Positions 34,431 to 44,426 are shown, numbered from the stretch's first letter. The stretch is 61,295 bases of DNA from UMGS1649 sp045651205 (GCA_045651205.1 JAZRSA010000045.1:1-61295), one strand, 5' to 3'. The notes: generated from the letters alone by a model not told the origin. Program-made: numbers and translations.

Positions 34431-37400
34431 ATGAATCCGCTAGTTAAAGAATTGCCAAAACACAGCAAGTTTAAAGAACTTCTAAAGTGTATTAAAGATG
34501 GCGAAACAAATTTAAGTATAACGGGACTTACAGATGCAACTAAGGCACACGTCATATATAGTTTGTACAACTATAGTGGCGTGCGCCCAGTTGTTGTATG
34601 CCCAAATGTAAGTTCTGCAAAAAGATTTATGCAAGATATTAAATTTTATGCAGAAAAAGATATTGTTTTCATGCCTGCACGTGAAATTATATATTACGAT
34701 GTAGATGCACAAAGTAGGGAAACAAATAATGCCAGAGTAGGAGCTATATCTAAACTTGTAGATAACAAGGATATGATTCTTGTAACTACAATAGATGCGC
34801 TTCTTCAACCAATGCTACCTAAAAAGGAATATGAAAACCTTAATATGACTATTTCTTTAGGTGAAGAACTAGACCTAGATGAGGTTATATTAAAATTAGA
34901 CAGACTTGGATATACTCGTGAAGATATAGTTCTTGCAAAAGGACAATTCTCTGTAAGAGGTGGAATAATAGACATATTCCCAACTGATGCTAAGATGCCA
35001 TATAGGGTTGAATTATTTGGTACTGAAGTGGATAACATCAGAACTTTTGACACTGAAACACAAAGAAGTATGGATACAGTTCATGACTTCTATATAACAT
35101 TCTCAACAGAGCATGTTGTATCACTTGAAACTAAAGAAAAGGCAATAAATAAACTTAAGAGTATTCTTGATGAAGATATTTCTTTAGATGTTAAAAAAAG
35201 TATTAAAGCAGATATAGAGAGAATGGAAGAAGGTAATATTTCAGGATTAATAGATAGATATTATGAACTATTTGTTCCAGAAAGAGTTACATTACTAGAT
35301 TATCTAGAATCTAACTTCTGTATCTTTATGGATGAAACTGCAAGGGAAATTAGTAGAGCAGAGGCCATTAAATACGAAAACAATGAAGCAATAAAAGTAA
35401 TAACAATGAATGGTAATGTATATTCTAAATATGCATTCAAATACGTTAGTTTTGAGGAAATAGAACTTAAACTAAAAAGCCTATCTACAGTATATATGAG
35501 TAAATTAGGACAAGATAGAGTTATGCATGCGAAAAGAAAAGAGTACAGCTTTAGCTGTAGGGAGGTCAACTTTTTTCGTAGCACAATGGATCTACTTATT
35601 AAGGACATCAAGAGATATAAGGAAGAAAGAAAAATAATTTTAATGGTGTTTTCTACACTTCAAAAAGTTGAAACTGTAAAAAATGCTATGGAAGATAACG
35701 GTGTAAAAACTAAATTTGTACAAGACATAGCTATGGTGGATGACTTGGACAATAACACAATATATATTACACAAGGATTAATTTCAGCTGGATTTACTTA
35801 TGATGAATTTGATCTTGTGGTTGTATCTGAAAGTTTATCTGGTACTTCAAAAAAAGAAGTTAAATCTTCAAAAGCTTTTATGGGAGATATGTTAAACTCT
35901 TATGAAGACTTAAAAGTTGGAGATTATGTAGTGCATGTAAACCATGGTATAGGTAAGTATTTAGGTATTGAAACAATAGATACAGCAGGTGTAGTAAAAG
36001 ACTATATTAAGTTAGAGTATAAAGATGGCGGAACACTATACATTCCAATTACAAGCTTAGATAGTATTAAGAAATATGTTTGTGAGGATGGATTTGCTCC
36101 TAAGATGAACAAACTTGGTACTAAGGAATGGGAAACTACAAAGGCTAAGGTTACTAAACATGTTAGTGATGTTGCTAAAGAGTTAACACTTCTTTATGCC
36201 AAAAGAGCACAAGCTAAAGGTTTTGCGTTCTCAAAAGATACACCTTGGCAAAGAGAGTTTGAAGCAGACTTTGAGTATGAACTAACTGGTGATCAAAAAA
36301 GAGCCATAATGGAAATGAAAAAAGATATGGAAAATACTAAACCAATGGATAGACTACTATGTGGTGATGTTGGTTATGGTAAAACAGAAGTAGCAATCCG
36401 TGGAGCATTTAAAGCAGTTATGGATTCTAAACAAGTTGCATATCTAGTTCCAACAACAGTATTGTCTTTACAACAATACAATACATTTAAAAATCGTATG
36501 GAGAAGTTTGGCGTTAAAGTAGAAATGTTAAGTCGTTTTAGAACGCCAAAACAACAACAAGAAATAATCGCTAAACTTGAATCTGGAGAAATAGATGTAG
36601 TTGTAGGAACACATAGAATACTTTCAAAAGATGTTAAGTTTAAAGATTTAGGTTTCTTAATAATAGATGAAGAACACAGATTTGGTGTTGAAGATAAAGA
36701 AAAGATTAAGAAGTACAAAAACAACATAGATGTACTTTCTATGACAGCAACTCCAATACCAAGAACATTACACATGTCTATGATAGGTATACGTGATGTA
36801 TCTGTAATAACAGAACCACCACAAGAAAGACTACCAGTACATACATATGTATCAGAATATAATTCGGCGATGGTTGCTGAGGGAATAGAAAAAGAACTTG
36901 CTCGTGATGGTCAAGTATTCTATTTAAGTAATAGAGTAGAAAATATTGAAAGTATAGTAGCTAAAGTTAGAAGCTTAGCGCCAACAGCAAGAGTAGCTTT
37001 TGCACATGGTAAAATGACACCAAACCAAATAGAAGATACAATGGTTGAATATATGAATCACGAATCGGATATTCTAGTTTGTACTACGATTCTAGAGTCT
37101 GGTATAGATATACCTAATGCAAATACAATAATTATAGAAAATGCAGATAAGTTAGGCTTAGCACAACTTTACCAAATTCGTGGAAGAGTTGGCCGTTCGA
37201 ATAGACTTGCTTATGCATATGTTACATATAACAGAGGTAGCATTTTAACAGAAGAAGCATCTAAACGTCTAGGAGCAATAAAAGACTATAGTGAATTTGG
37301 AAGTGGATTTAAGATAGCTTTAAGAGATCTTGAGATTAGAGGTGCTGGAAATCTTTTAGGAGCAGAACAATCTGGACATATGATGATGGTGGGTTATGAT

Positions 37401-37862
37401 ATGTATGCTTCAATGTTAAATAAAGCAATAGAAAAAGAGAAACTAAAGATAGATAACGATGCATCGGGTGAGAAGATTTCAGAGGATGTTAAGATTACAC
37501 TTGATGTTTCTGCAAATATTCCAAGCGACTATATTAAAAATAGTATGCTTAAAATTGAAATGTACGGAAAACTTTCAAATGCAGATACTACTCAAGATAT
37601 AGAAGATGTAATTGATGAGTTTATAGATAGATTTGGTGAGATTCCAAAGGAAACTATGAACTTAATTGAAATAGTTAAGTTAAGAAATAAATGTAGAAAA
37701 TTAAATATAAAAGAAGTAAAAGTTATGGGAGACTTCTTATACTTTATGGATAATACAAAAAATCACATAAAATATAGGTTGACAAATGGCTCAAAAAATG
37801 ATATATTGAGCTTTGTAAACAGTTCAATTGGTATACTTGAACAAACCATGAATAGAAAGTAA
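34431..37862 (+). CDS. mfd: Transcription-repair coupling factor
   Basis: 1143 residues, full length. UvrB-homology N-terminus, RNA-polymerase-interaction domain with GDYVVHVNHGIGKYLGIE (about 500), then helicase motifs: DVGYGKTEVAIRGAFKA (Walker A), LIIDEEHRFGV (DEEH), SMTATPIPRTLHMS, and the C-terminal TRCF domain from about 990. Mfd removes stalled RNA polymerase and recruits UvrA. uvrB is in the window at 55174. Confidence 0.97.
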   Translation: MNPLVKELPKHSKFKELLKCIKDGETNLSITGLTDATKAHVIYSLYNYSGVRPVVVCPNVSSAKRFMQDIKFYAEKDIVFMPAREIIYYDVDAQSRETNNARVGAISKLVDNKDMILVTTIDALLQPMLPKKEYENLNMTISLGEELDLDEVILKLDRLGYTREDIVLAKGQFSVRGGIIDIFPTDAKMPYRVELFGTEVDNIRTFDTETQRSMDTVHDFYITFSTEHVVSLETKEKAINKLKSILDEDISLDVKKSIKADIERMEEGNISGLIDRYYELFVPERVTLLDYLESNFCIFMDETAREISRAEAIKYENNEAIKVITMNGNVYSKYAFKYVSFEEIELKLKSLSTVYMSKLGQDRVMHAKRKEYSFSCREVNFFRSTMDLLIKDIKRYKEERKIILMVFSTLQKVETVKNAMEDNGVKTKFVQDIAMVDDLDNNTIYITQGLISAGFTYDEFDLVVVSESLSGTSKKEVKSSKAFMGDMLNSYEDLKVGDYVVHVNHGIGKYLGIETIDTAGVVKDYIKLEYKDGGTLYIPITSLDSIKKYVCEDGFAPKMNKLGTKEWETTKAKVTKHVSDVAKELTLLYAKRAQAKGFAFSKDTPWQREFEADFEYELTGDQKRAIMEMKKDMENTKPMDRLLCGDVGYGKTEVAIRGAFKAVMDSKQVAYLVPTTVLSLQQYNTFKNRMEKFGVKVEMLSRFRTPKQQQEIIAKLESGEIDVVVGTHRILSKDVKFKDLGFLIIDEEHRFGVEDKEKIKKYKNNIDVLSMTATPIPRTLHMSMIGIRDVSVITEPPQERLPVHTYVSEYNSAMVAEGIEKELARDGQVFYLSNRVENIESIVAKVRSLAPTARVAFAHGKMTPNQIEDTMVEYMNHESDILVCTTILESGIDIPNANTIIIENADKLGLAQLYQIRGRVGRSNRLAYAYVTYNRGSILTEEASKRLGAIKDYSEFGSGFKIALRDLEIRGAGNLLGAEQSGHMMMVGYDMYASMLNKAIEKEKLKIDNDASGEKISEDVKITLDVSANIPSDYIKNSMLKIEMYGKLSNADTTQDIEDVIDEFIDRFGEIPKETMNLIEIVKLRNKCRKLNIKEVKVMGDFLYFMDNTKNHIKYRLTNGSKNDILSFVNSSIGILEQTMNRK

Positions 37863-37879
37863 GAAGAGGGGTAGAAAAA

Positions 37880-38917
37880 ATGGGAAAAGATACAGTAAAG
37901 AAACCAGTAAACAAAGATTCTTTAATAATAGCAATTGTTATAGTATTAGTATTGATAGCAACTGCAGCAATCGTTTGTTATGTATTCTGGGGAGTTAACA
38001 GTGAAGTGCTAATAAACTATAAAGGCGGAAATATTACAAGAGGTAAATACGAAGCTGTATATAGATATTGGGCTCCAACATTATCATATTATGGATATAA
38101 TCCAGATAACATTCCAGAACTAGTAGTAGATGAAATATTATTAAATGAAGTTTTATATAAAGAAGCTGTAGAAGCTGGAACAAAAATTTCAAATGAAGAT
38201 CAACAATCAATAAATGATCAATTTGCAGATAAAGATAATGCTGCAGGTTTAGTTGCTCAAGGCGTTGATGTAGAAGAATTAAAATCATTCTTTGAAAAGA
38301 ATGCAGTTATATCTGCATATCTTGATGCAAAACAAGATAAAATAACAACTGAAGAAATGAAAGCTTTCATAGTTCAAGATGAAGGTGAAGATGCAGACCT
38401 TAATATATACAAAACAAGACATATATTATTTGCATTCACAGCAGATATGACAGAAGCAGACAAAGCTAAATTATTAAAAGAAGCACAAGATGTTTTAGCT
38501 AAAGTTAAAAAAGGTGAAGATTTTGCAAAACTAGCAGCAGAACATTCTGATGATGGTTCAGCACAAGATGGTGGAAAATTCGATATGGCTAACAACCAAA
38601 CAGTAGTTAAAGCATATAGAGATGCTGTAGCTAAATTAAAAGCAGGCGCAGTAGCAGCAAAAGTTGTTGAAACAGAATATGGATACCACATTATAAAATT
38701 AGACAGCATTGAAAAAAATGGAAGACTTACAGCTGAAGATGAACTTTCAAAGTTCATAAATGCTTATATTTCAGACAGAATAAGTGAAGTATTTGATCCA
38801 GCTGATGAAGAAAGCAAAAAAGAATTAGAAGCTGTTAAAGAATTATCTTTAAGAATAGATGCTGAATTAGGTATTATTCACGAAGAATCAGAAGTACAAA
38901 GTGTAGTAGCACAATAA
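37880..38917 (+). CDS. Membrane-anchored parvulin foldase (PrsA-like)
   Basis: 345 residues. One N-terminal helix (residues 16-37), a SurA/PrsA-like N domain, then a PpiC rotamase from about 178: KTRHILFAFTAD, KKGEDFAKLAAEHSDDGSAQDGGKF and TEYGYHIIKLD. It assists folding of exported proteins outside the membrane. A lipobox is not evident, so anchoring is by the helix. Located between mfd and the SpoU methylase gene, as in many clostridia (mfd-prsA). Confidence 0.9.
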   Translation: MGKDTVKKPVNKDSLIIAIVIVLVLIATAAIVCYVFWGVNSEVLINYKGGNITRGKYEAVYRYWAPTLSYYGYNPDNIPELVVDEILLNEVLYKEAVEAGTKISNEDQQSINDQFADKDNAAGLVAQGVDVEELKSFFEKNAVISAYLDAKQDKITTEEMKAFIVQDEGEDADLNIYKTRHILFAFTADMTEADKAKLLKEAQDVLAKVKKGEDFAKLAAEHSDDGSAQDGGKFDMANNQTVVKAYRDAVAKLKAGAVAAKVVETEYGYHIIKLDSIEKNGRLTAEDELSKFINAYISDRISEVFDPADEESKKELEAVKELSLRIDAELGIIHEESEVQSVVAQ

Positions 38918-38947
38918 TAGAAATTAAAAGAAAAGAAGATAGTGTAT

Positions 38948-39760
38948 ATGATAATAGTTAGTAAAAGTAACGATAAAATCAAATACATTAACAGTCTAAA
39001 AGATAAAAAATACAGAGACAAATATAATAAATATATTTTGGAAGGTATTAAACTAGTAAATGAACAAATAAGCTCAGGGGATAATACCCTTGAGTTTATT
39101 GTTATCTCAAAGGAACTCTTAGAATCACATCAAGGTGGTAAAGAGTTATATGAAAATCTTAAAGACTTAAATAATGTATTAGAAGTAGATAGTAAAATAT
39201 TTGAGTATTTGTCAGATACAGAAACTCCACAAGGTGTTTTGGTAGTATTAGAAAAGAAAAAATGCGAATTAAAAGATTTAATAAATAATATAAATAATAA
39301 TGAGAAGGTTATAGTATTAGATAAAATCCAAGACGCGGGCAATATGGGTACTATAATACGTACAGCAGTGGCTTTTGGTATAAATAATATTGTATGCCTA
39401 AAAGGTAGTGTGGATATATATTCTTCTAAGACTATACGTAGTACGATGGGAGCAATATACAAAACAAATATATTCTATGTAAATCTAGATGACATGAAGG
39501 AAGTAAAAAAAGCTTTAGAAATAAATGGTTATGATTTATGTGGAACAGATCTTAAAGCTACTAAATTTTTAAATGAAACAAAACCTAATAGTAAAACAGT
39601 ATATGTATTAGGAAACGAAGCAAATGGAATGAGCGAAGAAATGAAAGACATTTGTGACTCGTTTGTAAAAATACCAATGGAAAGTGTTCAGGAATCACTG
39701 AATGTTGGTGTGGCTGCAGCAATACTTATGTATAACGGATATATTGGAGGTGAAGCATAA
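38948..39760 (+). CDS. TrmH/SpoU family RNA 2'-O-methyltransferase
   Basis: 270 residues. N-terminal substrate-binding part (KIKYINSLKDKKYRDKYNKY), then the SPOUT knot: VLDKIQDAGNMGTIIRTAVAFG (motif 1), VLGNEANGMSEEM (motif 2) and KIPMESVQESLNVGVAAAILMY (motif 3). It methylates 23S rRNA or tRNA ribose with SAM. A GTG at 38942 is also in frame; start spacing favours the ATG. The stop overlaps the alr ATG by one base. Confidence 0.92.
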   Translation: MIIVSKSNDKIKYINSLKDKKYRDKYNKYILEGIKLVNEQISSGDNTLEFIVISKELLESHQGGKELYENLKDLNNVLEVDSKIFEYLSDTETPQGVLVVLEKKKCELKDLINNINNNEKVIVLDKIQDAGNMGTIIRTAVAFGINNIVCLKGSVDIYSSKTIRSTMGAIYKTNIFYVNLDDMKEVKKALEINGYDLCGTDLKATKFLNETKPNSKTVYVLGNEANGMSEEMKDICDSFVKIPMESVQESLNVGVAAAILMYNGYIGGEA

Positions 39761-40851
39761 TGCCAGCAAGACTTACAGTTAATCTTTCAAACTTAAAACA
39801 TAATATAGATAGCATAAGAACAAAATTACACGATGGCCAAGAAATACTTGCAATGGTTAAAGCTGATGCATATGGTTCAGGACTTGTAGAAGCTACTAAA
39901 TATCTAGAGGAAAACGGTATAAAAAACTTTGGTGTTGCTTATCTTAAAGAAGCTAAAAAGTTAAGAAACAATGGAATAGAAGGTAAAATAGTAGTATTTT
40001 CAGGATTACTTCCATATGAGGTAGAAGAAGCAGTAAACGTTGATGCTATATATAGTGTATCAAATATAGAAATATTAAAAGAGTTAAATGAAAAAGCAAA
40101 TAAGAAAATAAAAGTAGAACTTGCAATAGATACTGGTATGACTAGACTTGGTTTTGCTAAAGAGGAATTAGTAGAACTTGCAGAACTATTAAAAACTTTA
40201 GAAAATATAGAAGTAGACGGAATATATACTCACTTCTCTTGTGCTGATGTAAAAGGTAAAGAAGACTTTACTAAATCTCAAATAGCAACATTTGAAGAAA
40301 GTGTAAATATACTAGAACAAAATGGTATAGTTATTCCAAATAAGCATATAGACAATAGTGCAGGAATAATGAAATATAACTTAGATAAATTTAATATTGT
40401 AAGATTAGGCATTTCATTATATGGATATTTTCCAGATGCTATGTTTAAAGGTGAAACAGATCTTAAAGGCATCTTTAAATTAACAGCTCCTGTATGTAAT
40501 ATACGTACAGTAGGTGCAGGTCATGATGTAAGCTATGGCGCTACTTATACAACAGATAAGGAAACAAAAATAGCTGTACTTCAAATAGGATATGCTGATG
40601 GTTTAACAAGAGCTTTATCTAATAAATTTAAGGTTATTGTTAATGGTAAAGAAGCTCCAATTATAGGAAGAATATGTATGGATACATGTATGATTGATGT
40701 AACAGGTATAGATGTAAAACTTGGTGATGAAGCAATTATTTTTGATTATGATGGAGTAAAACTTGAAGAAATAGCATCGCTTACAAATACTATACATTAT
40801 GAAGTAATAACTACAATCGGTAAGAGAGTAGATAGAGAATATACAATGTAA
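39760..40851 (+). CDS. alr: Alanine racemase
   Basis: 363 residues. PLP lysine in AMVKADAYGSG (Lys34), the DTGMTRLGF block, the SYGATY segment with the catalytic Tyr region, and GRICMDTCMIDVT. It makes D-alanine for peptidoglycan and, where dlt genes exist, teichoic acid. Coupled to the methylase by overlap (TAATG). Confidence 0.96.
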   Translation: MPARLTVNLSNLKHNIDSIRTKLHDGQEILAMVKADAYGSGLVEATKYLEENGIKNFGVAYLKEAKKLRNNGIEGKIVVFSGLLPYEVEEAVNVDAIYSVSNIEILKELNEKANKKIKVELAIDTGMTRLGFAKEELVELAELLKTLENIEVDGIYTHFSCADVKGKEDFTKSQIATFEESVNILEQNGIVIPNKHIDNSAGIMKYNLDKFNIVRLGISLYGYFPDAMFKGETDLKGIFKLTAPVCNIRTVGAGHDVSYGATYTTDKETKIAVLQIGYADGLTRALSNKFKVIVNGKEAPIIGRICMDTCMIDVTGIDVKLGDEAIIFDYDGVKLEEIASLTNTIHYEVITTIGKRVDREYTM

Positions 40852-40914
40852 AAAAAGATTGTATATTAAGTATAAAAACTAAATATTGGTAAAAAATATA
40901 TACAGGTGACGATT

Positions 40915-41442
40915 ATGTTAGAATGTATATATTTTTTTATTATAGGAGCATTTGCAGGTTGGCTTTTAGAATGTGCCTTTAGATTTATAGCAGGACATTT
41001 AGATAAAAGCCCTGGAATATTGAATACTCCTTTTTGCACGCTGTATGGATTGGGTACGCTTGTATTATCTACTATTATATCTAGAATAACAACTAATCCG
41101 GCAATATTGTTTTTGTTATCTGCGGCTGTACTTACTCTTATGGAATATGTAACATATATTTTATTAAGAGATGTATATGGTCTTAAACTTTGGGATTACT
41201 CAAATATGACATTTAAGCTAGATGAGAAAGTATGTTTAGAGTTTTCGTTAATTTGGGGAACTTTAGGTATGTTGTATATTAAATACTTATTACCAGTACT
41301 TAGGGGATTCTTTTATGCGGCAAAGGGACCAACATTAATATTTGCAATATACTTGTTGTTTGGAATAATATTTGTAGATTTAATTTATTCTAATTACAAG
41401 TTGTTAAATAAAAAGAGATATGTTAAAGTTACGAACAATTAA
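40915..41442 (+). CDS. Putative ABC transporter type IV / CmpB family membrane protein (PF06541-like)
   Basis: 175 residues and about four membrane helices. GAFAGWLLECAFR, NTPFCTLYGLGTL, MEYVTYILL and the late LWDYSNMTFKLDEKVCLEFSLIWGTLG are the signatures of this family. Its function is unestablished. A GTG at 40906 is in frame, but AGGTGA five bases before the ATG at 40915 fits better. Follows alr by about 60 bases. Confidence 0.85.
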   Translation: MLECIYFFIIGAFAGWLLECAFRFIAGHLDKSPGILNTPFCTLYGLGTLVLSTIISRITTNPAILFLLSAAVLTLMEYVTYILLRDVYGLKLWDYSNMTFKLDEKVCLEFSLIWGTLGMLYIKYLLPVLRGFFYAAKGPTLIFAIYLLFGIIFVDLIYSNYKLLNKKRYVKVTNN

Positions 41443-41446
41443 TTAG

Positions 41447-41475
41447 TTGCAATGTTTAATTCTTTATGAGATAAT
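41447..41475 (+). promoter_or_regulatory. Promoter of the sugar-nucleotide gene pair
   Basis: TTGCAA, 17 bp, GATAAT. Confidence 0.6.
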
Positions 41476-41510
41476 AATGTCTGGAAAATATATTATTAAA
41501 GAGGTAGTAT

Positions 41511-42587
41511 ATGGATATAGACATAAACAAGTTGTTAGATAGAAAACAAATTGTATTAGAAAGTAATAAAATTAAAAGTTTTATACACAACAAAACTGTG
41601 CTTGTAACAGGTGCTGGTGGTTCTATTGGTTCAGAACTTTGTAGACAAATTGCAAGTTTTGAACCTAAAGAACTAGTAATGCTAGATATATATGAAAATA
41701 CGTTATATGAAGTAGATATTGAGCTTAGAAGAAATTATCCTATGTTAGAGTTAAAAACAATAATAGCTAGCATAAGAGATGTTAAGAGAATAGATGAAAT
41801 ATTTAATGAATATAAACCGAATTTAGTATTTCATGCAGCAGCGCATAAACATGTTCCGTTAATGGAGACAAGCCCTATAGAGGCTATCAAGAACAATGTG
41901 TTTGGCACGCTTAATGTAGCGAAAGCAGCAGATAAATATAATGTGGACAAGTTTATACTAGTATCTACAGATAAAGCAGTAAATCCAACGAGTATAATGG
42001 GTGCTACAAAAAGAATTTGTGAGATGATAATCCAAATGATTAATGCTAAAAGTAGTACAAGCTATGTAGCGGTAAGGTTTGGAAATGTACTAGGAAGTCA
42101 CGGGTCTGTTATACCAATATTTAAAAGACAAATTAAGCAAGGTGGACCAGTAACGCTTACACATAAAGATATAACAAGATACTTTATGACTATATCTGAA
42201 GCGGTAGGGTTAATTCTTCAAGCAATAACATTTGCAGATGGCGGAGAGATATTTGTTTTAGATATGGGAAAACAAGTAAGAATATATGATCTTGCTGTTA
42301 AGTTAATAAACATGTATGGCTATGAAGTGGACAAGGATATTAAGATAGAAATAACTGGATTAAGACCCGGAGAAAAACTTTATGAAGAATTAATAATAAA
42401 TGAAGAAGGTTTAACAAAGACTCTTCATGAAAAAATATTAGTTACTAAAATAATGGACTATGATAGAGTTAAGGTTAAAGAAGAAGTAGAAAAACTAAGA
42501 GAACTTGTTAATTCCGAAAAAGAAGTTACTAAGGAAGAAATAAAGAAAGTTTTAAAAGAAATTGTACCAACATACAAAGAAAGTTAA
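41511..42587 (+). CDS. UDP-GlcNAc 4,6-dehydratase/epimerase-like polysaccharide biosynthesis protein
   Basis: 358 residues. Rossmann motif LVTGAGGSIGSELCRQI, FHAAAHKHVPLME, and the SMGATKR-like catalytic stretch reading SIMGATKR (Met in place of the usual Tyr, as in FlaA1/CapD-type enzymes). ITGLRPGEKLYEEL near the end is typical. It lacks the membrane-spanning N-terminus of full CapD, so it is the soluble form. It makes a modified nucleotide sugar, likely for surface polysaccharide. Confidence 0.88.
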   Translation: MDIDINKLLDRKQIVLESNKIKSFIHNKTVLVTGAGGSIGSELCRQIASFEPKELVMLDIYENTLYEVDIELRRNYPMLELKTIIASIRDVKRIDEIFNEYKPNLVFHAAAHKHVPLMETSPIEAIKNNVFGTLNVAKAADKYNVDKFILVSTDKAVNPTSIMGATKRICEMIIQMINAKSSTSYVAVRFGNVLGSHGSVIPIFKRQIKQGGPVTLTHKDITRYFMTISEAVGLILQAITFADGGEIFVLDMGKQVRIYDLAVKLINMYGYEVDKDIKIEITGLRPGEKLYEELIINEEGLTKTLHEKILVTKIMDYDRVKVKEEVEKLRELVNSEKEVTKEEIKKVLKEIVPTYKES

Positions 42588-42597
42588 GGTGGATAAT

Positions 42598-43140
42598 ATG
42601 GGCAAATCTGTTTTTGAAAAAGATATATATCGTTATTATGGTGAACAAGGTGAATCTAAAGAGAATAAGAAAAATAGAGGAAACGAAATTAAATATCTAT
42701 ATTATTTTAGAAAATGCCAAGAAACAACTGGACTTAAAAGAAAATTTTATGAAAAGAAATTAGACAAACTATCTAGAATAACACATATAAGAATTTCTCC
42801 TAAAACTAAAATAGGCGAAGGATTTTATATAGGACATTGTGGTAGAGTAATAATAAACCATAATGCGGTTATAGGCAAAAATGTAAACATAGCAACAGGT
42901 GTTACAATAGGTCAAGAAAATAGAGGAGAAAGAAAAGGAGTGCCAACTATTAAAGATAATGTTTGGATTGGTACAAATGCAGTTATAGTTGGAAATATAA
43001 CAATAGGAGAAGATGTGCTTATTGCACCGCTTACGTTTGTTAATTTTGATGTTCCAGACCATTCTATAGTAATTGGAAATCCAGGTAGAATTATTCCAAG
43101 AGAAAATGCTACGGAAGATTATATAAATAATAAGGTATAA
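42598..43140 (+). CDS. Serine acetyltransferase-like hexapeptide acyltransferase
   Basis: 180 residues with left-handed beta-helix repeats from about 75: ISPKTKIGEGFYIGHCGRVIINHNAVIGKNVNIATGV, GVPTIKDNVWIGTNAVIVGN and HSIVIGNPGRII. The N-terminal helices resemble short SAT proteins. It probably acetylates a sugar made by the preceding enzyme, or serine. AAGGTGG five bases before the ATG at 42598 decides the start; the TTG at 42562 overlaps the previous gene. Confidence 0.82.
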   Translation: MGKSVFEKDIYRYYGEQGESKENKKNRGNEIKYLYYFRKCQETTGLKRKFYEKKLDKLSRITHIRISPKTKIGEGFYIGHCGRVIINHNAVIGKNVNIATGVTIGQENRGERKGVPTIKDNVWIGTNAVIVGNITIGEDVLIAPLTFVNFDVPDHSIVIGNPGRIIPRENATEDYINNKV

Positions 43141-43157
43141 ATTAATAAGTGAATATA

Positions 43158-43195
43158 AATACTACACTAAATGGTGTAGTATTATTTTTATTTTA
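43158..43195 (+). terminator. Terminator of the sugar-nucleotide pair
   Basis: AATACTACAC/GTGTAGTATT hairpin followed by ATTTTTATTTT. Confidence 0.82.
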
Positions 43196-43269
43196 CTGTC
43201 AAAATTCGACACTGTCGTAAAAAATATTATGCTAGACTAATATGACTGGGTAATGGATATTATTACTTG

Positions 43270-43311
43270 TTGACTTTTGACGTTCATATTGGTAATATTA
43301 TATTGGTAATA
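43270..43311 (+). promoter_or_regulatory. TA promoter with overlapping direct repeats (possible operator)
   Basis: TTGACT at 43270-43275, 17 bp, TAATAT at 43293-43298. ATATTGGTAATA occurs twice, at 43286-43297 and 43300-43311, 14 bp apart and across the -10. This placement fits autorepression by the downstream antitoxin, which is inference. Confidence 0.5.
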
Positions 43312-43347
43312 AGAGTAAAATTATGGTAAATGAAAGGAGGGGCAAAT

Positions 43348-43833
43348 ATGGTAAGTGCTAAAGATGTGGCAAGATATTTTCTTTCTATTGATAAAGAAAG
43401 AAAATTATTTAATAAAAGATTGGTAAAGTGTAATGAAAGAAATTGTTATGAAGGTAATATTAGATTAAACAAGTATTTGTATTTTTCGCAAACGGTATAT
43501 TTAGCTAAATATGGCGAGTTACTTTTTAATGAACCTATTCAGGCTTATGATAATGGACCTATAGTAAAAAATGTTCAAGAAAGTTATGCCGTTATGTATG
43601 CTAGTGAAAACAAAGAAATTATACTCAATGATAAAATAAAAGTTTTTTTAGATAAAATCTATGAAGCACTAAAAGATGCTACATATGAAGAGTTGGTTGA
43701 GATAACTCACGAAGATACTGCGTGGAAAGAATTAAGTGATAAAACATATAATGCTCCTGTTATAAATATAATGAAATACCAAAAGAAATATGAAAAACAA
43801 TATAAAGGACTTATAAAGGTAATGGGAATATAA
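43348..43833 (+). CDS. Panacea-domain (SocA/DUF4065-like) antitoxin
   Basis: 161 residues. The pattern AKDVARYFLS, then LRLNKYLYFSQ-like IRLNKYLYFSQTVYLAKYGELLFNEPIQAYDNGPIVKNV, is the Panacea (DUF4065/SocA) domain, an antitoxin scaffold paired with many unrelated toxins. A THEDTAWKE block near the end is also typical. GGAGGGG before the ATG at 43348 is stronger than the site for the in-frame ATG at 43330. Followed after three bases by a probable toxin gene. Confidence 0.85.
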   Translation: MVSAKDVARYFLSIDKERKLFNKRLVKCNERNCYEGNIRLNKYLYFSQTVYLAKYGELLFNEPIQAYDNGPIVKNVQESYAVMYASENKEIILNDKIKVFLDKIYEALKDATYEELVEITHEDTAWKELSDKTYNAPVINIMKYQKKYEKQYKGLIKVMGI

Positions 43834-43836
43834 AAT

Positions 43837-44262
43837 TTGGAATTAGAAGTAGGACAAGTGTTGTGGTTAAACGTTAGATATCAAACAGATGTTGTTTCTA
43901 AAGTTCCACATCCAATGTTAGTAGCTATAGCAAATGTAGAAGAAAACAATATAGAAGTTATTGCAATAGACAAAGCTAAAGATAAATTGCATCAACTTTT
44001 GAATGAAGCTAATTTCTTCTTAGATTCAGAAAGTCCTAAAGAAAAAGTCATATATGTAGATAGTTATGCTCAGTTAAATAATATTTTAACAATAGAATAT
44101 TTTCCGGAACTTGTTAATTATAGAAAAACAGAAGCTAAACTTTCAAAAGGAAAACTTCTAGAGTTGTTAAATGAGTATGAAAAGTATCATGCAAGAAATA
44201 TTATTCCAGATAATAGAATAGTGCATATGACAAAAGAAGATATATTATTGATGAATAAGTAA
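43837..44262 (+). CDS. PemK/MazF-like toxin, partner of the Panacea antitoxin
   Basis: 141 residues. VGQVLWLNVRYQTDVVSKVPHPMLVAIANVEENNIEVIAID has the SH3-like barrel pattern of PemK/MazF-type endoribonucleases (GxxVWV..., then a hydrophobic strand before variable loops), with no second family I prefer. The start is a TTG three bases after the antitoxin stop; no ATG or GTG precedes it in frame. Weak initiation would keep toxin below antitoxin. Assignment to toxin rests on position plus fold pattern. Confidence 0.65.
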   Translation: MELEVGQVLWLNVRYQTDVVSKVPHPMLVAIANVEENNIEVIAIDKAKDKLHQLLNEANFFLDSESPKEKVIYVDSYAQLNNILTIEYFPELVNYRKTEAKLSKGKLLELLNEYEKYHARNIIPDNRIVHMTKEDILLMNK

Positions 44263-44292
44263 TGCAATGCTTACACATTGCATTATTTTTGT
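44261..44292 (+). terminator. Terminator of the TA pair
   Basis: AATGCAATG/CATTGCATT hairpin then ATTTTTG. Confidence 0.8.
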
Positions 44293-44385
44293 TTTATGAA
44301 AACTTTATAAAAATATCCAAAAATATATAGCAATTAAAAAATCTTTATGATAACATATATTTGTATAATATTAAAGTGGATATTT

Positions 44386-44421
44386 ATGCGTAGATTTAAG
44401 CTAAATATTCTCGGGAGGTAA
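44386..44421 (+). promoter_or_regulatory. Possible leader peptide ORF overlapping the SDR ribosome site
   Basis: An 11-codon frame (MRRFKLNILGR) whose last codons GGG-AGG are the ribosome site of the SDR gene, stopping five bases before its ATG. A TATAAT at 44364-44369 lies upstream. It may couple translation; it may also be chance. Confidence 0.25.
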
Positions 44422-44426
44422 AACAT

